NCBI RefSeq assembly: GCF_938017615.1
Contig: NZ_CALIJA010000129.1
Span: forward strand, 1 to 30,863
DNA: 30,863 nucleotides
Source: an uncultured Campylobacter sp.
GTDB taxonomy: Bacteria; Campylobacterota; Campylobacteria; Campylobacterales; Campylobacteraceae
Direction of reading: 5' to 3'
Shown here: piece after piece, positions 1 through 6,939 of the stretch
Layout: each line of letters begins with the position of its first letter
Numbering within the stretch: the stretch's first letter is position 1
The notes under the pieces: model-generated
Database searches by the model: none
Seen by the model: the letters and a program-made list of their open reading frames with translations, nothing else
What the model was told of the DNA's origin: nothing
Made by a program: the position numbers and the translations under genes

Positions 1-147
1 ATTGTTATTTACCAATATTTCTTTACTTTTAATATCACAAAGATAAATTTTAATAGCATCGTATTCATAGCTCTTGTTGTTAATTTTAGTTTTTTGTTTG
101 TCGTAAATTTCGCCGATACTAGAAAAAATTTTAACTATATCGCCCAA
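1..147 (-). CDS. Partial CDS at window edge, probable CRISPR-associated (Cas8b/Csh1-like) protein, N-terminal 49 codons
   Basis: The minus-strand frame starts at a TTG codon (145-147) and stays open to the edge of the window. An AAAGGA ribosome-binding site lies 6 nt upstream (154-159), and a TATAAT -10 element lies at 175-180. The visible peptide begins MGDIVKIFSSIGEIYDKQ. A short N-terminal helix around an I-G-E motif is common in the large subunit (TM1802/Csh1, Cas8b) of type I-B CRISPR systems. The gene follows cas6 in the same direction, where type I-B loci often carry the large subunit. The open frame and its signals are seen directly. The Cas8b identity is an inference from position and a weak N-terminal resemblance. 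Confidence 0.55.
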   Translation of the reverse strand, partial: MGDIVKIFSSIGEIYDKQKTKINNKSYEYDAIKIYLCDIKSKEILVNNN

Positions 148-174
148 AATTTATCCTTTCTAAAATATACGCGA

Positions 175-180
175 ATTATA
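175..180 (-). promoter_or_regulatory. Predicted -10 element for the partial cas gene
   Basis: On the minus strand this reads TATAAT, 27 nt before the TTG start of the partial gene, with AT-rich upstream DNA. A second TATAAT (249-254, minus) lies just past the cas6 stop. Together they suggest that transcription is renewed between cas6 and the next gene. No -35 is evident, which is usual for Campylobacter sigma70 promoters. Confidence 0.45.
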
Positions 181-263
181 ACTAATTTTAATTATATTAT
201 CAATAGTTATTGTGTTTTAATGAAATAATTTGCCTTTTTTAAATTTTTATTATACAATCGGTT

Positions 264-995
264 TTAAAGCAAGCAATCATCCTTTTTAGGATTTGAAATT
301 TGTGCTTTAATGCAGTCTTGCTTTACAACCTCCAAAACCCCTACTCCATAGTTCATACACCCACTTCCAGCGCCCGTGCCAAGGATCAAATTTATTAGTT
401 CAGCATTAGCTACAATTTTCCATCTTGCCTGCCACGCATATACCGGCTCGCGGTTGTTGCCATAATAGAATTTCACAGACTCACCCAGCTTTTGCCACAA
501 TAAATTTAATTCCATTTCGCCATCATATTTTCGCCCCATAATCGTTTCAAATCGCTGTAAAATATTCGTCTTCATCATCTCTAAATGCCTACTATCTTGC
601 GGCTGCAAATAAATCTTATGCCCCAAAAGCCCACTTACTGCGCACGCCACGTAGCCTTGCACAATAGCTTCGTTCTCGCAAATTTTATGATTTTTCGCTT
701 CGACGGTAGTTTGCGTAAATAGAATTTCACCCAAGCTTAGCCCGTCTTTTAGCACTGCTAGCGCGATTTTACGTTCAAACTCCGGCTCGCATGAAGCAAA
801 TCGCACGCGCAAGTCCTCTCCTCGCAAGATAAAATCAAACACCGTGCGTTTAAAAATTTTACCGCTTGATTCGTGCCTATATCCTACGTGCTCTGAAGCC
901 GGTAGATAGCGATAAAAAAAGCCCTGAATCAGCTGCGAGAGAGATTTTGTGATTTTTAGATTTTTAGTTGGTAATTTTGCGTTGATGATTAGCAT
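264..995 (-). CDS. cas6: CRISPR-associated endoribonuclease Cas6
   Basis: Cas6 cuts the CRISPR precursor transcript inside its repeats to make guide RNAs. The 243-residue length fits the family. The C-terminus carries the glycine-rich loop typical of Cas6 (GTGAGSGCMNYGVGVLEVV, about residues 206-224), followed by a short tail. His36 and His41 near the N-terminus are candidates for the catalytic base. The start at 995 is chosen because AAAGGAG lies 5-6 nt upstream; an extension to 1028 would begin inside the terminator hairpin of glyS. The neighbour downstream is a probable Cas8b subunit, which suggests a type I-B locus continuing outside the window. No array is present here. The family call is firm; the subtype is inferred. 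Confidence 0.85.
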   Translation of the reverse strand: MLIINAKLPTKNLKITKSLSQLIQGFFYRYLPASEHVGYRHESSGKIFKRTVFDFILRGEDLRVRFASCEPEFERKIALAVLKDGLSLGEILFTQTTVEAKNHKICENEAIVQGYVACAVSGLLGHKIYLQPQDSRHLEMMKTNILQRFETIMGRKYDGEMELNLLWQKLGESVKFYYGNNREPVYAWQARWKIVANAELINLILGTGAGSGCMNYGVGVLEVVKQDCIKAQISNPKKDDCLL

Positions 996-1020
996 TTGCG
1001 CTCCTTTGCGCGGTAAAATT

Positions 1021-1050
1021 TTGCCCAAGGTTCGTGTAAACCTTGGGCAA
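1021..1050 (-). terminator. Hairpin terminator after glyS
   Basis: A perfect 10-bp stem (TTGCCCAAGG / CCTTGGGCAA) surrounds a 10-nt loop. On the minus strand it is followed by AAAATTTTA, a modest T-tract. It lies between the glyS stop and the cas6 start, about 25 nt before the cas6 ATG. It probably ends the long leuD-to-glyS transcript. Confidence 0.75.
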
Positions 1051-1067
1051 ACGAGCTCTAAGTGGGA

Positions 1068-3095
1068 TTAAAATCCTATCTCTTTGATATCGGCAAACTG
1101 CAAAAACGCGCGATAAATTTGCCCGATATTTGCGATACGATTTGCGCGTATCGCGGCATCCTTGACGTTTATCATTACGTTATCGAAAAAATCATCAATC
1201 ACGCCTTTAAGCCCAAATAGCGAGCGCAAATACCCACTCACGTCGTTTTCGTTGAGCTTAATCGCCCTGAACGCCGCATTTAGCGCACGCTCAGCGTCGT
1301 GTTCGAATAGATTTTCGTCCACCGCGTCTATTTTTTCGTCCTTGATGATATTGGCTAGGCGCTTAAAAGTTGCGAAATTTTCCCCGAAATCCGCTGCTGC
1401 TACGATCTCGCCCAGCGCCTTTATGGCCTTGCTTAGTCGTAATAGATCGTTTTCGCCGCTTGCGATGGACGCCTTGATCACGGATGGATTTATCTCGTCA
1501 AAAATTCCATATAACCTATCTTTTATAAAATCCAGCAGCTTAGAAATGTCAAATTTCTTATAATTTGGCGCCAGCTTTTGCGCCAGCGCATTCGCATCAA
1601 AGCTCAATCCTTGATTTAGTAAAATTTTAATTAGCCCAGTAGCTGCGCGGCGAAGCGCATACGGATCTTTGTTACCGCTTGGAACTTTATCGATACTAAA
1701 AAGCCCCAGGAGCGTTTCAAATTTCATCGCCACAGCGATTACGCTACTAAATACACCGCTTGGCAGCTCGCTATCCTCGCCGCTAGGCAGATATTGCTCG
1801 CGTATCGCGCGGCATATATGCTCTGCTAGTCCAGCGTGTGCGGCATAGTAACTACCCATAATGCCTTGAAGCTCGCTAAATTCGCCCACCATCGTGCTGC
1901 TAAGATCTGCTTTACTAAACATTAGGGCATTTTCTATATCCTGCGCAAAATCTTTTTTGCCGATCTCCGCCTCAATCTGCGTAGCATAATCCGCGCTCAG
2001 TGCCCTTGCTACCGCTAGCTCGCGCACTTGCTTATCATAAACCGAGCCAAGGGCTTGCATATAGGAGATTTGTTTAAGTTTTTCAGGACTAAATTCCGCT
2101 TGCAAATCACTTTTCCAAAAAAACATAGCATCGCTTAGGCGCGCGCGTAAAACTTTTTCATTACCGCGTACTACAAGCTCGTCATCATCGGTGATCGCAT
2201 TACTAACGACAATGAAGTGATTGCTTAAGCTTTTACCCTCGAAAACGGGAAAATAGCGCTGATTCTCCTTCATCGAAGTGATGATGACCTCTTTTGGTAC
2301 GCTTAAAAAATCTCGCTCAAAACTGCCTAGCAGCGCCGTCGGATACTCGGTGATCGCCGTTACTTCATCCAGCAATGCAGGATCGACCTCGATCTTAAAG
2401 CCATGCTTTTTCTCGAGCTTTGCAAACTCGCTTAGAATTTTATTCTTTCTTTTTTGCTCGCTTAAAATTACGCCGTTACGCTCCAGCAGTGCGAAATAAT
2501 CTGCGGCGTCTTTAAATTTAATCGCTTCATAGCCAAATTTTCGGTGCGGAAAAAATGCAGCCGCGCTTCGCACGCCATAAATTTCAAAATCTACGTTTTG
2601 ACCGCCCAAAACGCAGGCTATGCTTCTTATCGGACGGATAAATTCAAACTTGCCGCTACCCCAGCGCATCGCGCGTCCAAAATTTAGCGATCGTAAAAAC
2701 TCCTCTATCATTTCGCCTAGGATTTCACGACTATCACGCCCTTTTTGCACCGCAGCGTGGTAGAGCACCTCTTTGCCGCCTATCTGCCGAAATTCCAGCT
2801 CGCTTTCGCTTATGCCGCATTTTTTAGCAAAACTTAGCGCTGCAGGGCTCCACGCGCCGTCTTTGAGCGCGACGGATTTTGGTGCGCCCGTGCTTACGAT
2901 CTGCGCATCATCGCCGCGTTGCGGAAAATCCTCGTGAAATAGCACGAATCTACGCGGGCTAAATTCGAAGCGAAAGTCACTATTTATGCGGTTAGCCTCA
3001 AGTACTGCGCGCCATTTTGGCGCGATATTCGCACGCTCTTTTAAAAACGGGATCGCAGGCAGCTCCTCGACCCCAATCTCAATGAGTAGTTCCAT
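1068..3095 (-). CDS. glyS: Glycyl-tRNA synthetase beta subunit
   Basis: This is the beta subunit of the bacterial alpha2beta2 glycyl-tRNA synthetase, which charges tRNA-Gly together with GlyQ. GlyQ is not in the window. The 675-residue length is normal. The N-terminus (MELLIEIGVEELPAIPF) is the family signature. The motifs PHRKFGYEAI and SMKENQRYFPVF and the C-terminal helical anticodon-binding region (about 560-675) are also present. The start has AAAAGGA just upstream. The reading frame of the preceding 44-residue gene overlaps its first 17 nt, so translation is probably coupled. It is the last gene of the long minus-strand run and is followed by a hairpin terminator. Confidence 0.96.
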   Translation of the reverse strand: MELLIEIGVEELPAIPFLKERANIAPKWRAVLEANRINSDFRFEFSPRRFVLFHEDFPQRGDDAQIVSTGAPKSVALKDGAWSPAALSFAKKCGISESELEFRQIGGKEVLYHAAVQKGRDSREILGEMIEEFLRSLNFGRAMRWGSGKFEFIRPIRSIACVLGGQNVDFEIYGVRSAAAFFPHRKFGYEAIKFKDAADYFALLERNGVILSEQKRKNKILSEFAKLEKKHGFKIEVDPALLDEVTAITEYPTALLGSFERDFLSVPKEVIITSMKENQRYFPVFEGKSLSNHFIVVSNAITDDDELVVRGNEKVLRARLSDAMFFWKSDLQAEFSPEKLKQISYMQALGSVYDKQVRELAVARALSADYATQIEAEIGKKDFAQDIENALMFSKADLSSTMVGEFSELQGIMGSYYAAHAGLAEHICRAIREQYLPSGEDSELPSGVFSSVIAVAMKFETLLGLFSIDKVPSGNKDPYALRRAATGLIKILLNQGLSFDANALAQKLAPNYKKFDISKLLDFIKDRLYGIFDEINPSVIKASIASGENDLLRLSKAIKALGEIVAAADFGENFATFKRLANIIKDEKIDAVDENLFEHDAERALNAAFRAIKLNENDVSGYLRSLFGLKGVIDDFFDNVMINVKDAAIRANRIANIGQIYRAFLQFADIKEIGF

Positions 3096-3213
3096 CTTTA
3101 TCCTTTTTTCGTTGATTTCGTTTTTCGTTTTTCTCCATCATTTCGCGGTTAAATCCTACGATCATAAATATCATAAAAAGCACGAAAAGTACGGTTATAA
3201 CGGCATGTATCAT
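3079..3213 (-). CDS. 44-residue single-pass membrane peptide
   Basis: This short frame starts with ATGA, sharing 4 nt with the stop of the upstream nuclease gene, and ends 17 nt inside glyS. Residues 4-20 are strongly hydrophobic (AVITVLFVLFMIFMIVG). The tail is highly charged and lysine-rich (EMMEKNEKRNQRKKDKD). That is one transmembrane helix with a basic tail that should face the cytoplasm. Coupling on both sides supports real translation. No family is recognised and no function can be assigned. Confidence 0.6.
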   Translation of the reverse strand: MIHAVITVLFVLFMIFMIVGFNREMMEKNEKRNQRKKDKDGTTH

Positions 3214-4571
3214 TCTACTATAAATTCCTTTTGCCCTTTATAAATCGTAAAATAGGCATTTTTAAATTCTAAATTTTTGCCGTTTTGCACAGGAGCGCTT
3301 TTGCGAAAAATTCTAAACTCGCCCGCGCCTTTTAGATCAATTATGCCGTCTTCAACGTCGCCTTTTATCGCGCTTATCACATCTCCTGCGCGCAGCTGCC
3401 GCACCGATGCGCTAGGCAAAACGTATGGTGCGATAGAGCCTACGTTGCCGCTTCTAGATACGATCTCAAAATCGTCTATCTCAAAGCTTTGCTTATAAAA
3501 TTTCGTCTTTTTTACTAGCAGATCAAGTTTATCGCCTAGCTGCAGCCCGCTGCCGCCGTAGACAAAAACTCCGCTTCCATCTTGGGAGATCGCAAAGCCG
3601 TGGCGGTTTGTAAAGCTCACGACTGCGCCTTTTATCAGCACAGGCTCGCTTATAATGCGCCCGTAAAGCTCCTCTATCGTGACGGCCTTTGCGGAGCTGG
3701 CGGTATTTTTAGCTAAAAATTCTTGCTTTTTCGGCGTAGATTTTAAAGCGCCCTCGTCCGTCAGAATGAAGCTAATCGGGAAATGATCGGAAGCGGTAGA
3801 GGATTTAGCAACAGCGAAACTGTCCTTTTTATATCCAGGCTCGCTACTAAAAAAATCGTCGCTAAGCAAGATATGATCGAGCACTGCGCCGCTTTCATGA
3901 GATTCACAAGAGCCAAAATGCTTTAGCTGCGAGCAGGGATGTAGCGCCCACAAATCGCTAAATCCGTCGCGCTCGATAAGCTCGTTTAGCAAAGAATTTC
4001 GCCCGAAATTCGTATTAAAATCTCCCGCTACGATAACGCGTTGGTGCCCTTGCAAAACCTCGCGCAAAAAGGCGAAATTGCGCTTGCGCTCGCTTAGCGG
4101 ATTGCGTGCAGAGAGCATATGTACGACATAAAAGCTAAAATCAGCGCCGCCAAGCGCAAAATCAGCGCGCAAAATATCTCTAGTTTTAAGCTCTATCGGG
4201 CGGTAGGTTTTTTGAAATTTTATCGGTATGCGCGACATCACCGCCACGCCCGCAGGTGCAGTCTGTGCGCGCGAAAAAGCGTAGAATTTATAGCCCGCTT
4301 TCTGCGCAAGCGCTTTTAGCACGGCTTCGTTTTCGATCTCTTGCAGCCCCAAAATATCGGCATTAAGCGCGCTTATCTCGTCCGCTACCGCTTGCAGCTT
4401 GCGCTCGTATTTTTGCTCGCTCCAGCCTCCGCGCCCGATCTCAAAGTCCGCATACTCCGTGCCGTCGTTTACGCCGTCGAATAAATTTTGCACGTTAAAC
4501 GATGCGATTTTCAGCTCCGCCGCACCCGCACCGCAGAAAAACATCGCAAAAAGTAGCGCTAAAACTCGCAA
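3210..4571 (-). CDS. Secreted endonuclease/exonuclease/phosphatase-family nuclease with C-terminal OB-like domain
   Basis: Residues 1-18 form a signal peptide ending AGA-A, so the mature protein is exported. Residues 19-270 form an EEP (DNase I-like) domain. Its metal and catalytic motifs are in order: FNVQN (Asn26), QEIE (Glu78), VVHM (His151), GDFN (Asp184, Asn186) and SDHFPI (Asp262, His263). Residues 295-390 look like an OB-fold (ISEPVLIKGAVVSF, then SGVFVYGG and LQLGDKLDLL). Its probable role is degrading extracellular or periplasmic DNA; a phosphodiesterase role on another substrate is possible. The start is TTG with AGGAG 6 nt upstream, and it overlaps the trmL end by 13 nt. Confidence 0.85.
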   Translation of the reverse strand: MRVLALLFAMFFCGAGAAELKIASFNVQNLFDGVNDGTEYADFEIGRGGWSEQKYERKLQAVADEISALNADILGLQEIENEAVLKALAQKAGYKFYAFSRAQTAPAGVAVMSRIPIKFQKTYRPIELKTRDILRADFALGGADFSFYVVHMLSARNPLSERKRNFAFLREVLQGHQRVIVAGDFNTNFGRNSLLNELIERDGFSDLWALHPCSQLKHFGSCESHESGAVLDHILLSDDFFSSEPGYKKDSFAVAKSSTASDHFPISFILTDEGALKSTPKKQEFLAKNTASSAKAVTIEELYGRIISEPVLIKGAVVSFTNRHGFAISQDGSGVFVYGGSGLQLGDKLDLLVKKTKFYKQSFEIDDFEIVSRSGNVGSIAPYVLPSASVRQLRAGDVISAIKGDVEDGIIDLKGAGEFRIFRKSAPVQNGKNLEFKNAYFTIYKGQKEFIVE

Positions 4572-5047
4572 ACCGCGCTCCTAAAGTCGAATTTATCGAT
4601 ATTTTGGCGGATCGCTTCGTAGGTTACGATGCCCACGCTGGTAGCTAAATTTAAACTGCGCCCCGCCCCGCTCATCGGGATCGTGATGCAGTTTTCGCGC
4701 TTTGTGCGCATGATCTCAAGCGGCAGCCCGTGCCCTTCAGAGCCGAAAATCAAAAAATCGCCCGGCTGAAATTTTGCCTCATAATAGAGCTTGTTCGTCT
4801 TCGTCGTCGCAAAAAAGAAGCGTTGCTTAAATTTCTCGTTCGCCGCCATAAACTCGTCCCAATTTTCCCAAATTTTAAGATCCAAGTTCGCCCAATAATC
4901 GAGCCCCGCACGGCGCAGATGCTTATCGTCGATTAGGAATCCCAGCGGCTTGATCAGATGCAAGCGGCAGCTCGCATTGACGCACATACGCCCGATGGAG
5001 CCCGTGTTTGTGTGGATCTGCGGATATACTAACACGATATTAAACAT
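4559..5047 (-). CDS. trmL: tRNA (cytidine/uridine-34 2'-O)-methyltransferase TrmL
   Basis: This is a SPOUT-family methyltransferase of the TrmL/YibK type, which methylates the ribose of the wobble base 34 in certain tRNA-Leu species using S-adenosylmethionine. The 162-residue length is typical of the single-domain subfamily. The N-terminal NIVLVYPQIHTNTGSIGR motif and the knot-forming cofactor loops FGSEGHGLP and IPMSGAGRSLNLATSVGI are intact. The ATG at 5047 is preferred; a TTG one codon upstream is also open. The first 8 nt overlap the end of the preceding low-complexity gene. The last 13 nt overlap the nuclease gene. Confidence 0.93.
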   Translation of the reverse strand: MFNIVLVYPQIHTNTGSIGRMCVNASCRLHLIKPLGFLIDDKHLRRAGLDYWANLDLKIWENWDEFMAANEKFKQRFFFATTKTNKLYYEAKFQPGDFLIFGSEGHGLPLEIMRTKRENCITIPMSGAGRSLNLATSVGIVTYEAIRQNIDKFDFRSAVCEF

Positions 5048-5768
5048 CAAAAATCACCGATTTTGAACGATCATAATTTTGAGATTTAGAATTTCGAAAA
5101 GCTAAATTACGCGGCTTGGGATTTCGCGCAGTAAAGCCTTGCAAATTTAAATGGGCAAAATTCTGTAATTTGAAATTCTGCGAAATAAAATTTAGGTTCA
5201 TGATTTTGCGACGCTGCAGGACGTCAGATTTTTTCTCACAGCAATACGGCTCTTGCGTCTTTCTATGGTGCGGTGCGAGAACTGCCCCCATAGCACAGGA
5301 CGCGCGATACGGCTCGCTAAATTTTGCTTTAATGCGTTTAATATGACGCAGGCTGTGAGATTTTGTGCCAAGATGCCCTAATCTGCAAAATTTCATCTCG
5401 CTGTAATGCGAGCCGTGAAATTCCGTCTCGCTGCTGCACGGTTCATATAGTTTCCCGCCGCAGTGATGCGATCTGCGAAATTCGCGCGATCCACAAAACT
5501 TCGCCTCGTGGGCTTTTTCGGTATGGCGGCACGACGGATGAAATTTTAATAGGTCAAATTCCGCGTCGTGAAATCCTACCGAGCTAAGCTTTGCACTATG
5601 AAATCTTACGCCGCAAAAATTTAAATTTCGCTCGCCATAAAAGATAAAATTTCGCGCAACAAAAATCACGAAATTTTGCCTGCGATCAAAGCAAAAAGCG
5701 CGCTTTTGCAAAGACGCAGCATTCTTGCAAAACGCGTAAATTTCGTCGCGACGATAGAATTTTTTCAT
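5040..5768 (-). CDS. Low-complexity Cys/His/Phe-rich hypothetical protein
   Basis: This 242-residue frame has a good ribosome site (AGGAG, 8-10 nt before ATG) and overlaps trmL by 8 nt, so it fits the operon. It has no recognisable domain, signal peptide or membrane segment. It consists of loosely repeated units with Phe after Glu or Lys (AEFDLLKF, AKFCGSREF, TEFHG, EMKFC) and many Cys and His. At the DNA level it carries 17 RAATTY hexamers, and much of the E/K-F pattern is that hexamer read in frame RAA-TTY. It may be an expressed, fast-evolving protein or a frame kept open by the repeat. Its length and clean start favour a real gene only modestly. Confidence 0.5.
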   Translation of the reverse strand: MKKFYRRDEIYAFCKNAASLQKRAFCFDRRQNFVIFVARNFIFYGERNLNFCGVRFHSAKLSSVGFHDAEFDLLKFHPSCRHTEKAHEAKFCGSREFRRSHHCGGKLYEPCSSETEFHGSHYSEMKFCRLGHLGTKSHSLRHIKRIKAKFSEPYRASCAMGAVLAPHHRKTQEPYCCEKKSDVLQRRKIMNLNFISQNFKLQNFAHLNLQGFTARNPKPRNLAFRNSKSQNYDRSKSVIFDV

Positions 5769-5817
5769 AAAACTAGCTCCTAAATAAAACGGCGATTTTA
5801 CAAAAATCTCTCTAAAT

Positions 5818-6939
5818 TTACGCTTTTAAAGCCGCCACAAACGCCCTAATCTCCGCTTCTTGCAGCCTCTCGATCTCCTTGCCGATCGCAGCGCCGCGCA
5901 GGTTGTGAGCGACATCCGCGGCACAAACCAAGCTTTTAAATTTCTTATCCCAAATCCCAAGCCGCTTCGCCGCTTGCACCCTACCTTTACAATATAGCCC
6001 GAGCCACTGCTTAAGCGGCATTTTTAGAGCGATTTTACATAGTCGCTCGTCGCTTACCCGCTTAAAAAACGGCTCGCTAAGTAGCCTTTTATAAAGAGAA
6101 TTTAGCCCTAAATTCTTTAAAATCTTATTTTTATCTAATCCTAAAAAATTCAAAAACGCGTATAAAAAAAACATTTCATTTCTCACGAAAGATTCGCCGT
6201 GCTCTATGAATTGCATCAGCCGCTCGTGCGTGCGCGGATCAATCTGCAATCCAAAAACCCGCTCATAAAGCCCCAGCTCTTGCATTAGCATCATCCCATA
6301 TCGGTGCGCAGGTGCACGAAAAAATTTAATCAGCTCTGCTTTAATGCGCTCGCAACTAAGATCGCTAACGTCAATGCCACGCATAAGCTCTAAGGTGCGA
6401 GGCTCGGCGCGAAGCTCAAATCTTGCGGCAAACTGCACCGCGCGATATACGCGCAAACTATCCTCCACGAAAGTGCGTGGATCGACCACTCGCAAAATCC
6501 TCGCATGCAGATCCGAAAGCCCGTCGTAAAAATCGAGCACTTTGCCGCTTATAGCGTCTATCATCATCGCATTGATCGTAAAATCGCGTCGCCTGCTAGC
6601 CTCATGTTCGTCCGTAGCCAAAGCGACACTAAAGCCCTTGTGTCCGATGCCAGTCTTACTCTCGGTGCGCGGAAGCGAGATGTCGAAGTTTTTGTATTTA
6701 TAGACGAAGTAACTCTTGCCGACGCCCTGTGCGCCGAAGTCTTGCATAATTTGCTCGAAGCGGTGCGGATCCACATCGTAAAGCTCCACATCCACATCAG
6801 CACTCGCCCGCCCCAAAAAATGATCGCGCACGCAACCGCCTACTAGATAGATACGCGAGCTAAATTTTTTAAGATAATCTAAAAGCGCGATGAAATCGTC
6901 ATTTTGATAGATTTTCAAGTCGGTTTTCGATACTTGCAA
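5818..6939 (-). CDS. cca: CCA tRNA nucleotidyltransferase / poly(A) polymerase family
   Basis: This enzyme adds or repairs the 3' CCA end of tRNAs. It is a class II nucleotidyltransferase. The LVGGCVRD motif (residues 32-39) and the catalytic DVD pair (48-50) are intact, as is RRRDFTINAM (116-125). The RNA-binding helical part follows, with FVEDSLRVYRAVQFAARF. The length is 373 residues and no HD phosphohydrolase domain is seen. The start is taken as TTG at 6939; a second in-frame TTG lies 7 codons later. The frame overlaps the CiaD-like gene by 41 nt. The same pair (CiaD homologue then cca) is known in C. jejuni (Cj0788-Cj0789). Confidence 0.93.
   Translation of the reverse strand: MQVSKTDLKIYQNDDFIALLDYLKKFSSRIYLVGGCVRDHFLGRASADVDVELYDVDPHRFEQIMQDFGAQGVGKSYFVYKYKNFDISLPRTESKTGIGHKGFSVALATDEHEASRRRDFTINAMMIDAISGKVLDFYDGLSDLHARILRVVDPRTFVEDSLRVYRAVQFAARFELRAEPRTLELMRGIDVSDLSCERIKAELIKFFRAPAHRYGMMLMQELGLYERVFGLQIDPRTHERLMQFIEHGESFVRNEMFFLYAFLNFLGLDKNKILKNLGLNSLYKRLLSEPFFKRVSDERLCKIALKMPLKQWLGLYCKGRVQAAKRLGIWDKKFKSLVCAADVAHNLRGAAIGKEIERLQEAEIRAFVAALKA

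Noticed and set aside
1..263. CRISPR array next to cas6
   Set aside because: No regularly spaced direct repeats are present on either side of cas6 within the window.
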